Positions 19,149-26,213 of a stretch of 64,000 nucleotides of DNA are shown piece by piece. The translations under genes were made by a program, and so were the position numbers. The DNA is from JBECKW01 sp040235505. Its GTDB lineage: Bacteria > Desulfobacterota > Desulfobacteria > Desulfobacterales > JAFDDL01. Under the pieces are notes generated by a model. That model was not told where the DNA came from, ran no database searches, and saw nothing but the letters and a program-made list of their open reading frames with translations. Numbering within the stretch: the first letter of the stretch is position 1; each line of letters starts with the position of its first letter. The DNA is taken from contig JBECKW010000017.1 in NCBI GenBank assembly GCA_040235505.1, positions 73,837-137,836 on the forward strand, given 5' to 3'.

Positions 19149-20168
19149 CTAATTGGAGACGAATTGTCCAAGAAGCCTCATGTCGTTTTCAAAGAAAAGG
19201 CGAAGATCATCAATGCCGTATTTCAGCATCGCAATGCGCTCGATCCCCACCCCAAATGCGAATCCGGTGACCCGGGACGTGTCGTAGCCGACGTTTTCGA
19301 ACACAGCCGGATGAACCATGCCGGCGCCGAGAACCTCGATCCACCCGGTCTGGGAACAGACCCTGCATCCCTTCCCCCGGCACATGACACAGAGAATATC
19401 GACCTCGGCACTCGGTTCGGTGAACGGGAAGAAGCTGGGCCGGAACTTCAGAGCGGTTTTCTCGTCGAAGATCTGGTGAACAAACGTCGTCAGGATGCCT
19501 TTGAGATCACCGAAGGAAATGTTTTCTCCCACCACGAGACCTTCAATCTGGTGGAACATGGGTGTGTGGGTCAGATCCGAGTCGCAACGATAGACTTTTC
19601 CCGGAGCGATAATCCGAACCGGCGGCGTCTGCTGTTCCATGGTCCGGATCTGGACAGGGGATGTGTGTGTCCGCAAGACAATGTTGTCGGAGACATAAAA
19701 CGTGTCCTGCATATCCCGGGCCGGGTGATGTTTCGGAAGATTCAGCGCCTCGAAGTTGTAATAATCGAGCTCGACTTCGGGGCCTTCCATGACCTCGAAT
19801 CCGAGGCGCGAAAAAATATCACACACTTCCCGGGTCACCAGGGTGATCGGATGCAATGCGCCCTGGGGGACAGGCCTTCCGGGAAGCGACACATCGATGC
19901 CTTCCGAATCCAGCATGCCGGTTTCAAAGGCGGTCAGGGCTTCGCCGACAGCCGCTTCCAGTGCCTGCTTCACCTGGTTCGCCTGCTGCCCGGCCAGGGG
20001 ACGCTCTTTGTCCGGAAGCGACGAGATGGATCGCAGAAACTGGGTAACCAGTCCCTTCCGCCCCAGATATTTAACGGATACGGCCTGAACGGCGTCCGGA
20101 TCAGCGGCATTTTCCAATTCGGAAAACGCATCTTGTTTTATCTGTTCAATGGACTGAATCAAAACCAT
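19149..20168 (-). CDS. pheS: Phenylalanine-tRNA ligase alpha subunit
   Basis: The 339-residue catalytic alpha subunit of PheRS. Class II aminoacyl-tRNA synthetase motifs are visible: GFEVMEGPEVELDYYNFEALN, then HTSPVQIRTM, and the motif 3 region GFAFGVGIERIAMLKYGIDD. An N-terminal coiled-coil for tRNA binding is present. ATG at 20168 sits directly after CCGGAG; a TTG two codons downstream has better spacing, so the exact start is uncertain. The gene lies 15 bases after rplT. Confidence 0.97.
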   Translation of the reverse strand: MVLIQSIEQIKQDAFSELENAADPDAVQAVSVKYLGRKGLVTQFLRSISSLPDKERPLAGQQANQVKQALEAAVGEALTAFETGMLDSEGIDVSLPGRPVPQGALHPITLVTREVCDIFSRLGFEVMEGPEVELDYYNFEALNLPKHHPARDMQDTFYVSDNIVLRTHTSPVQIRTMEQQTPPVRIIAPGKVYRCDSDLTHTPMFHQIEGLVVGENISFGDLKGILTTFVHQIFDEKTALKFRPSFFPFTEPSAEVDILCVMCRGKGCRVCSQTGWIEVLGAGMVHPAVFENVGYDTSRVTGFAFGVGIERIAMLKYGIDDLRLFFENDMRLLGQFVSN

Positions 20169-20183
20169 CTCCGGATGTTTGGG

Positions 20184-20534
20184 CTACAGCTGCTGAGCGG
20201 CCATACGAGCGATCTGGGAAAAGCCCTGGGGATCCGAAACGGCCAGTTCTGCAAGAACTTTCCGGTCCAGGCCGATATTGGCCAGCTTGAGTCCGTGAAT
20301 GAACTTGCTGTAAGACAGGTCGTTCATTCTGGAGGCGGCGTTGATGCGTGCAATCCAGAGGGTTCGAAAATCCCGTTTGCGCTGACGACGGTCACGGTAG
20401 GCATAGGTCAGCGCCCTGTCCACCGTGTCCATGGCGGTACGGATGAGTTTACTGTGCCCGCCGCGATACCCTTTGGCCAGCTTGAGCACCTTGTTTCTTC
20501 TTCTTCTGGCCTTAAAGCCTCTTTTAACTCTCAT
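20184..20534 (-). CDS. rplT: 50S ribosomal protein L20
   Basis: A 116-residue L20. The basic N-terminus (MRVKRGFKARRRRNKVLKLA) and the following YRDRRQRKRDFRTLWIARIN are diagnostic. L20 is needed for early 50S assembly and in several bacteria represses its own operon. It lies between rpmI and pheS. Confidence 0.98.
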   Translation of the reverse strand: MRVKRGFKARRRRNKVLKLAKGYRGGHSKLIRTAMDTVDRALTYAYRDRRQRKRDFRTLWIARINAASRMNDLSYSKFIHGLKLANIGLDRKVLAELAVSDPQGFSQIARMAAQQL

Positions 20535-20553
20535 GGTGTTTCTCCTTCAAAAA

Positions 20554-20751
20554 TTATCCGTTTGGCAAAAGAAGCCGGAGTTCTCTCATGTTGGTTTTGT
20601 CCGCCACCTGCGGTTTGCGCAGAGAGCGTTTTCGTTTGGTGGTCTTCTTGGTTAAAATGTGGCTTCCATGGGATTTTGAAAACTTGTATTTCCCGGAGCC
20701 CGTCTTTTTGAACCTTTTTGCGGCAGCCCGATTTGTTTTAATCTTTGGCAT
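20554..20751 (-). CDS. rpmI: 50S ribosomal protein L35
   Basis: A 65-residue L35 with the conserved MPKIKTNRAAAKRFKKTGSG start and a Lys-rich C-terminal half. It has the usual position between infC and rplT, and a GAGGAG ribosome binding site upstream of the ATG. A 12-bp hairpin precedes the gene. Confidence 0.97.
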   Translation of the reverse strand: MPKIKTNRAAAKRFKKTGSGKYKFSKSHGSHILTKKTTKRKRSLRKPQVADKTNMRELRLLLPNG

Positions 20752-20779
20752 CCCTTTTTCTCCTCTAAATAAAATAGAT

Positions 20780-20812
20780 GGCGTGAACCGTCGGTATGAA
20801 GACGTTCACGCC
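20780..20812 (-). promoter_or_regulatory. Leader hairpin between infC and rpmI
   Basis: GGCGTGAAC (20780-20788) and GTTCACGCC (20804-20812) form a perfect 9-bp stem. It extends inward by GTC/GAC with one bulged base. It sits about 30 bases before the rpmI start in a 145-base gap, where L20-responsive leader structures are known in other bacteria. On the minus strand it is followed by ATCTATTTTATTT, so weak termination is also possible. Confidence 0.45.
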
Positions 20813-20896
20813 TCAAGCGGGGGCGCCCCTGCGCCTCCCGATATTCATACTTACATACTGAGTCTTTGCTGAAAAAAAACAGCGTTCAGCCGATTC

Positions 20897-21436
20897 TCAC
20901 TTCGGGGCAAGAATCATGACCATGGTTCTGCCCTCAAATTTTGGAGGCTGCTCTATTGCAGCGATATCTTCGGTTTCTGCCACGATGATCCGAAGCTGGT
21001 CCTTTGCCATCTCGGAGAGGCTGATTTCCCTTCCACGAAAAACAACGGTGACTTTTACCTTGTCCTGTTTCTCAATAAACTTCCTGATATGGCCGATTTT
21101 GACCTGAAGATCATGGTCTCCGGTTTTCGGTCGGACCTTGATTTCCTTTACCTGAAACGACGACTGTTTCTTTTTGGCTTCCTGCTGTTTTTTCGTCTGT
21201 TCGTATTTATAGCGGCCGTAATCCATAATTTTGCAGACCGGTGGGTCTGCATTGGGCGATACCTCAACCAAATCAAGGCCAAACTCTGCCGCCTTTTCCA
21301 AGGCCTGACGGAGTGGAATGACACCGACCTGGCCTCCGTCGGGATCAATGACCCTGACCTCTTTGGCGCGAATGAGCTGGTTGATATTAACGCGGTTGGA
21401 TTTTCCCTGCCGTTGATTTCCTTTTGATATAGCTAT
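20897..21436 (-). CDS. infC: Translation initiation factor IF-3 (ATA start proposed)
   Basis: IF-3 prevents premature 50S joining and rejects poor start codons. The N domain (NRVNINQLIRAKEVRVI), the VDLVEVSPNADPPVCKIMDYG-type segment and the basic C domain are all present. I place the start at ATA (21436-21434). A perfect AGGAGGT (21449-21443) ends six bases before it, and the mature sequence then begins AISKGNQRQGK. The only upstream ATG (21457) would put that ribosome binding site inside the coding region. Rare start codons in infC let IF-3 repress its own translation. Length from ATA is 179 residues. Confidence 0.93.
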   Translation of the reverse strand: MAISKGNQRQGKSNRVNINQLIRAKEVRVIDPDGGQVGVIPLRQALEKAAEFGLDLVEVSPNADPPVCKIMDYGRYKYEQTKKQQEAKKKQSSFQVKEIKVRPKTGDHDLQVKIGHIRKFIEKQDKVKVTVVFRGREISLSEMAKDQLRIIVAETEDIAAIEQPPKFEGRTMVMILAPK

Positions 21437-21567
21437 GCTCTTACCTCCTGGATTCATAGATTAATATTTTGCCTTCCGCTGCGTCGGCACCGGGAATCAC
21501 CACCGATTTCCCCTGCCTAATTTCGTGACGGATAGAAGGCGACCCTTTCGACCAAATAGATGATTGC

Positions 21568-21594
21568 ATTATACAATAACATCGGTAATTGCAA
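21568..21594 (-). promoter_or_regulatory. Predicted promoter of the infC-rpmI-rplT-pheST operon
   Basis: On the minus strand TTGCAA (21594-21589) and a perfect TATAAT (21573-21568) are 15 bases apart; shifting the -35 one base gives CTTGCA at 16. A leader of roughly 120 bases would precede the infC ATA start. Confidence 0.55.
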
Positions 21595-21658
21595 GAAAAA
21601 AAAACAATAAAATTTTAGAATGTTCGCACCATCGCAGGACTTTTTCACCGGTTTCTAC

Positions 21659-22216
21659 TCAGCCGCCGAGGGCCGGTCGAGGGGGTTTTCCGATGGTTTG
21701 CTTCAACGTGTATTCAGCGAGCCCGCTTCTTTTTAAATAGGTGGTATCCGGGTTATTGAAAAAAGCCTGAAAGAGGGCAAGGCTTTCATCCCGCATCACA
21801 GGACCAACCACTTCGGGTCGCCGATTATGGTACAGCGGCGTGAGGAGGTGCAACCGGCACCCGGTGCCGCCCCCCATGGCATCCTCATAGGCGTATACGA
21901 TTTTTCCGACCCCGGCGATCACCAGTGCGCCGAAACACATCAGGCACGGCTCCAGCGTACAGTATACGGATGTTTTCCCGGGATCGCATTCAGCCGGCAG
22001 CCGGTAAAACTCCCGAAGGGCCTGGATTTCGGCGTGATCGATTTCATTGATGTCTGTGCCGGCACTTCCAATTCGAGATCCCCGGGCCACCACCTTATTT
22101 TCATAAACAAATACGCAACCCACCGGAAACTCACCGGCCGAAAGGGCGCCTTCGGCAAGAGACAAGGCCTCTCGCATGAAGCGTTCATCTAAAGCTTGCA
22201 AATCGTATCGTCGCAT
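21659..22216 (-). CDS. Nucleoside/tRNA-adenosine deaminase family protein
   Basis: A 185-residue zinc deaminase of the CMP/dCMP-TadA fold. The zinc site is HAE (NEIDHAEIQAL) plus PCLMC (YCTLEPCLMCFGAL), with the catalytic Glu in HAE. The family includes TadA (A34 to inosine in tRNA-Arg) and guanine deaminase. The sequence after PCxxC (GVGKIVYAYEDAMGGGTGCRL) does not settle which. The C-terminus (about residues 140-185) is longer than usual. Its start overlaps the preceding HsdR_N-type gene by 28 bases, so the two are co-expressed. Confidence 0.8.
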   Translation of the reverse strand: MRRYDLQALDERFMREALSLAEGALSAGEFPVGCVFVYENKVVARGSRIGSAGTDINEIDHAEIQALREFYRLPAECDPGKTSVYCTLEPCLMCFGALVIAGVGKIVYAYEDAMGGGTGCRLHLLTPLYHNRRPEVVGPVMRDESLALFQAFFNNPDTTYLKRSGLAEYTLKQTIGKPPRPALGG

Positions 22217-22740
22217 GGGCAGGCATCGTCTATTTCGTAGGCATAAAGGATTCTGGATTCCATCTCAATCTGCTTTTCGGTCAACGGCTTCCATGTTGCA
22301 ACGGAAATCAGGTGCGTCAGCTCGCTCCGGGAAGGAATGGCGTCAAGCCCCTCTCCCAGACACCGGCCGGAATCTCCGGAGAGCACCTCCGCATTCCGGC
22401 CGTTGGTGACCACCACCACCGGCACTTGATAGGGGGCGGACAGCCTGGAGAGTGCCAGGGCGGATCGGCGGCGGGTCAGAATCGAACCGGGGCCGTACTT
22501 GACGATCATCGCCGTTCTGTGGTGAATCAGAATTCGGAAATCAAGGGGCACCTGCGCCCGATTCTCACCGCATGAGACGATAATTTTTTCTCCAGGTAGA
22601 ATACTCTCCTTGGCGTAACCTTTTTGAAGTACCAGTCTCCTGGCCACCTCCTGGCGAAGGCGTTCATCGTGGGTGTCTTCAATGGTTTTTCCGGTGAGAA
22701 AATCGATCAGTTCACCGAAAACGAAATGATGACCGGCCAT
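22189..22740 (-). CDS. HsdR N-terminal-domain-like protein (nuclease fold)
   Basis: A 183-residue protein resembling the stand-alone type I restriction R-subunit N-terminal domain family. Visible segments are ERLRQEVARRLVLQKGYAKE, then VPLDFRILIHHRTAMIVKYG and VVVVTNGRNAEVLSG. The restriction-endonuclease-like D...ExK core is only partly apparent, so nuclease activity is doubtful. No helicase, HsdM or HsdS is nearby, so this is not a restriction system. It overlaps the deaminase gene downstream by 28 bases. Cysteines cluster at the C-terminus (CPCDDTIC). Confidence 0.6.
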   Translation of the reverse strand: MAGHHFVFGELIDFLTGKTIEDTHDERLRQEVARRLVLQKGYAKESILPGEKIIVSCGENRAQVPLDFRILIHHRTAMIVKYGPGSILTRRRSALALSRLSAPYQVPVVVVTNGRNAEVLSGDSGRCLGEGLDAIPSRSELTHLISVATWKPLTEKQIEMESRILYAYEIDDACPCDDTICKL

Positions 22741-22820
22741 GATCTCTGTCCGCCCTCTTTACAAGTGGTTGTTTCTGTGAAAACATTAATAGGCTTTCAG
22801 AGAAAAGTCAAAAGCCGGGA

Positions 22821-23924
22821 GTGGTAAACGATCAGGTCATGACCTCTATTCGGGAAAAATTTCAAGTCAGGGAAAAAAGTTTTCTCTCACCTCAAGGCTG
22901 CTTAAGCGCAGCCTCTTCCGGACGCCCGCGGAAGGAGCCGGAATGCCCTATTCGAACGCCGTTCCAAAGAGATCGGGATCGCATTGTCTATTCAAACGCC
23001 TTTCGCCGCCTGAAACATAAGACCCAGGTGTTTTTAACCCCCCTTGGCCTGTCCGACCACTACCGGACCCGACTGACCCATACCCTGGAGGTTGCGGAAA
23101 TCTCCCGGGCCATCTCCCGGGCCCTGCGCCTGAATGAAGATCTTGCCGAAGCCATCGCCCTTGGACACGATTTGGGCCACACCCCCTTCGGACACAGCGG
23201 CGAGACGGTTTTAAAGGAAATTTTTTCACGCAATTTCACCCATCAGGCCCAGAGCCTTCGGGTGGTGGACCTGCTTGAAAACAACGGCCGGGGGCTTAAC
23301 CTCTCGAATGAGGTGCGGGACGGAATTTTAAAGCATTCCAAGGGGTATGGCAAAATCATGCCGGAGGACCCCGAGAAGCTGCCCCATACCATGGAGGGAC
23401 GGGTGGTTCGATTTGCCGATATCATGGCATACCTGAACCACGATCTGGACGATGCCGTTCGAAGCCGGATCATCACCCTGGACGATGTACCGGAAGAATG
23501 TTTAAATATCATCGGAGAAACTCATTCGGAACGGGCCACCCGGATGATCAGCGACCTTATATATACCAGTGATGAGCGGGACGGGATGCTTGAGTTTCGA
23601 ATGAGCGATCCCATGTATGACGCCATGATCACACTTCGCAAATTCTTATACATGAAAGTCTATCGTGCATCCCGGGTACACACCGCCTTTGTAAAGGCCA
23701 AGAAGATCCTGTCGGAGCTATACTATTATTTCCTGACACACGCGGACCTGCTTCAAACGGAGCTCTCGGAGATGGAAATGGACCAGTGCCACATGGATGG
23801 AAGCCCCCGGGAGCAGGTCGTGTGTGATTGTATTGCCAGCATGACCGACCAGCGTGCTCTGAACCTGTATGAGCGGATTTTTTTTCCCGCTCCGCTGGAA
23901 AAGGAGCTGCTTCAATGGAATTGA
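22821..23924 (+). CDS. dGTPase-like deoxynucleoside triphosphohydrolase
   Basis: An HD-superfamily dNTP triphosphohydrolase of 367 residues. Key motifs are YSNAFRRLKHKTQVF, HTLEVAEISRAISRAL and the HD pair in ALGHDLGHTPFGHSGE; VRFADIMAYLNHDLDDA follows. The family hydrolyses dNTPs to the nucleoside plus triphosphate. The start is uncertain: GTG at 22821 or ATG at 22839. It opens a rightward operon and overlaps the next gene by 10 bases. Confidence 0.9.
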   Translation: MVNDQVMTSIREKFQVREKSFLSPQGCLSAASSGRPRKEPECPIRTPFQRDRDRIVYSNAFRRLKHKTQVFLTPLGLSDHYRTRLTHTLEVAEISRAISRALRLNEDLAEAIALGHDLGHTPFGHSGETVLKEIFSRNFTHQAQSLRVVDLLENNGRGLNLSNEVRDGILKHSKGYGKIMPEDPEKLPHTMEGRVVRFADIMAYLNHDLDDAVRSRIITLDDVPEECLNIIGETHSERATRMISDLIYTSDERDGMLEFRMSDPMYDAMITLRKFLYMKVYRASRVHTAFVKAKKILSELYYYFLTHADLLQTELSEMEMDQCHMDGSPREQVVCDCIASMTDQRALNLYERIFFPAPLEKELLQWN

Positions 23925-24508
23925 AAGACGAAGAGCGCCTGACGCCCTTTATAAACAGACTGAAAGATCTCTATGCGCGCATGGATCGCAGCTATCAGGA
24001 GGTCGCGGATCGATACGGGTTTCATTGCCAGGGGTGTGAGGAGAGTTGCTGTCGAACGACCTTTTATCACCACACATGGGTGGAATACCTTTATTTAAAG
24101 GCCGGGGTTCAGGAGCTTTCCCGGGAAGTGCGAGAGGACCTTCTTCTTTCGGCACAAAAGGTGTCGGCACAGACGGGTACAGGGCTTTTCTGCCCTCTGA
24201 ACCAAGACGGGAAATGCATGCTGTATGCCTATCGGCCCATGATCTGCCGGCTTCACGGCATTGCCCACGAACTTCGCCGCCCGGACGGATCCGTCCACTA
24301 TGGACCCGGATGTGCGGCCTTTGAGGCAGCGGCCGGGGAAACAGCTTACATTCCCTTTGATCGGAGCGGGTTTTACTGGGAATTGTCAAGGCTGGAGCGA
24401 GAAGTCAGAGCGGCCCTGGGCAATTACGATCGGATAAAAATGACGGTTTCACAGATGGTGGAAACAATGCTGAATAAAGAACCATCTACAGGAAGCTTCC
24501 ACCGATGA
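23915..24508 (+). CDS. YkgJ-family cysteine cluster protein
   Basis: A 197-residue soluble protein with CQGCEESCCR near residues 31-40, a second group (CPLNQDGKCMLYAYRPMICRLHG) and a later isolated Cys. These are the metal-binding cysteines of the YkgJ (UPF0153) family, thought to chelate zinc or an Fe-S cluster; the biochemical role is unknown. It overlaps the dGTPase-like gene by 10 bases and the next YkgJ gene by 4 (ATGA). Confidence 0.85.
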   Translation: MELKDEERLTPFINRLKDLYARMDRSYQEVADRYGFHCQGCEESCCRTTFYHHTWVEYLYLKAGVQELSREVREDLLLSAQKVSAQTGTGLFCPLNQDGKCMLYAYRPMICRLHGIAHELRRPDGSVHYGPGCAAFEAAAGETAYIPFDRSGFYWELSRLEREVRAALGNYDRIKMTVSQMVETMLNKEPSTGSFHR

Positions 24509-25293
24509 AAAGTATTGATACTGAAAAGATAGACAGGTTGCGAGGCCGGCGGGTCGGCGAGACGGATACTTTTCATTTCAAATGCCATTCGGGGTTGTCC
24601 TGTTTCAACCGGTGCTGTCGCAATTTAAACCTGTTTTTATATCCCTACGACGTGCTCCGGCTGAAAAACCGGTTGAACCTCAGTTCCGATGTCTTTCTCG
24701 AACAGCACGTGGACGTGGTGCTTCGGGAGGGAAATTTTTTTCCCGAGGTGCTGCTTCGCATGGCGGACACCGCTGAAAAGACCTGCCCGTTTCTGTCCGA
24801 TGCGGGGTGCCGGGTGTACCCGGACCGTCCGGATACCTGCCGAAGTTTTCCGGTGGAGCACGGGGTATTGTTTGATTCATCCGGAAAGGTGGCGGAGCGG
24901 GTTTCTTTTTTCAGGCCCCCCGAATTCTGCCAGGGGCAATTTGAAACCGTCCCCTGGACCTTGTCATCCTGGAGCGATGACCAGCAGGCGGCTGTACACC
25001 ATGAGATGACCATCCGGTGGGCGGAGCTGAAACAGCGTTTTACCGTCGATCCCTGGAGGGGCGAAGGTCCTGCGGGGCCCCGGGCGAAAATGGTCTTCAT
25101 GGCAACTTACAACCTGGACCGGTTCAGGGAGTTTGTCTTCGGAAGCAGTTTTCTCAAGCGCTACCATGTCAAACCGGTCACCGTCAAAAAGGTGCAATCG
25201 GACGATACGGCGTTGATGAAGCTCGGTTTTGCCTGGGTCGGGCTCTTTCTATGGGGAATCCAGACACCCATCATCAAGCTGAAAGGACGGTAA
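24505..25293 (+). CDS. YkgJ-family cysteine cluster protein
   Basis: A 262-residue protein with CHSGLSCFNRCCRN near residues 27-40, CPFLSDAGCRVYPDRPDTCRSFP and a later FCQGQ. The region between (PYDVLRLKNRLNLSS) and the C-terminal FMATYNLDRFREFVFGSSFL are shared almost word for word with the protein at 61638-62432, so these are paralogues. The metal ligand set is typical of the YkgJ family. It sits between another YkgJ gene and the sucrose genes in one transcript; a functional link is not evident. Confidence 0.85.
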   Translation: MKSIDTEKIDRLRGRRVGETDTFHFKCHSGLSCFNRCCRNLNLFLYPYDVLRLKNRLNLSSDVFLEQHVDVVLREGNFFPEVLLRMADTAEKTCPFLSDAGCRVYPDRPDTCRSFPVEHGVLFDSSGKVAERVSFFRPPEFCQGQFETVPWTLSSWSDDQQAAVHHEMTIRWAELKQRFTVDPWRGEGPAGPRAKMVFMATYNLDRFREFVFGSSFLKRYHVKPVTVKKVQSDDTALMKLGFAWVGLFLWGIQTPIIKLKGR

Positions 25294-25322
25294 TCGCACC
25301 TTGCCCATCAACGGGACAGAAA

Positions 25323-26213
25323 ATGATACTGAGCATCGGTGAAATTCTCTACGACATGTTCCCAGACGGGAGGCGTCTGGGCGGCGCCCCCTTCAATTTT
25401 GCCTATCATCTGAAAAAAATAGGGTTTCCCATTCGATTTCTATCGAAGGTCGGCCGGGATGAAGCCGGGGATGCGATCTGCAAGCGCATCGTGGACGCAG
25501 GCTTTCTCCCTGAAGATATCGGGATCGATTCGCAGCATGACACCGGACGGGTCCAGGTGACCCTGGATGAGACCGGTAGCCCGAGCTTTCACATAGTTTC
25601 CAACGTCGCTTACGATTTCATAGCCCCGGAGGAACATGTGACGGCCCTGGTTGAAAGTGCTCCGGACCTGATTTACTTCGGCTCGCTGATTCAGCGTACC
25701 GAGACCGGTTTTCGAAATCTGCATTCGATTCTGAACCGGCGGAAAAAACCAACCCGGCTTTTTTATGACATGAATCTTCGGGAGGGCTGCCGGAAACGGG
25801 AGATTATTGAAACCTCCCTTGCGCGGGCGGACGTTCTGAAGCTCAGCGACGAAGAACTGACGGCATCGGCAAATCTTCTGGAGGTTCCGGGGGAGGGGGA
25901 TCCGTTGGTGGAGACGTTGATGAAAAAATTCGATATTTCCATTGTGGCCTTGACTCGGGGAGCGGCAGGAAGCTGTCTTTACATGAACCATCGTCGCTAT
26001 CCAAGTGCACCGGCAACCGGTATTCGGGTGGAGGACACCGTCGGCGCCGGGGACGGCTATGCAGCCATGCTGGCGGCCGGTATTCTTGACGGGCTACCGC
26101 CGGAAGCCATGGCTGCCGAAGCGACCCGGTTTTCCGCTCGGATATGTACAATCAGCGGGGCCATTCCCGAAAACGACAAATTTTATGAGGAATTCAGGAG
26201 AAAACACGGATGA
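25323..26213 (+). CDS. Fructokinase (PfkB family)
   Basis: A 296-residue ribokinase-fold sugar kinase. The start MILSIGEILYDMFPDG and GGAPFNFAYHLKKIG are typical of fructokinases, and the catalytic DTVGAGDGYAAM lies near residues 239-250. It probably phosphorylates fructose to fructose-6-phosphate. The reading frame is open upstream for 300 bases but that overlaps the YkgJ gene, so ATG at 25323 is chosen. It overlaps the sucrose-phosphate synthase gene by ATGA, which supports sucrose metabolism. Confidence 0.9.
   Translation: MILSIGEILYDMFPDGRRLGGAPFNFAYHLKKIGFPIRFLSKVGRDEAGDAICKRIVDAGFLPEDIGIDSQHDTGRVQVTLDETGSPSFHIVSNVAYDFIAPEEHVTALVESAPDLIYFGSLIQRTETGFRNLHSILNRRKKPTRLFYDMNLREGCRKREIIETSLARADVLKLSDEELTASANLLEVPGEGDPLVETLMKKFDISIVALTRGAAGSCLYMNHRRYPSAPATGIRVEDTVGAGDGYAAMLAAGILDGLPPEAMAAEATRFSARICTISGAIPENDKFYEEFRRKHG

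Noticed and set aside
19065..20711. 548-codon open frame on the plus strand
   Set aside because: It is antisense to pheS, rplT and part of rpmI, all secure genes; it is a composition artefact.
22189..22740. A restriction-modification or defence system
   Set aside because: Only a stand-alone HsdR_N-like domain is present, with no helicase, methyltransferase or specificity subunit near it.
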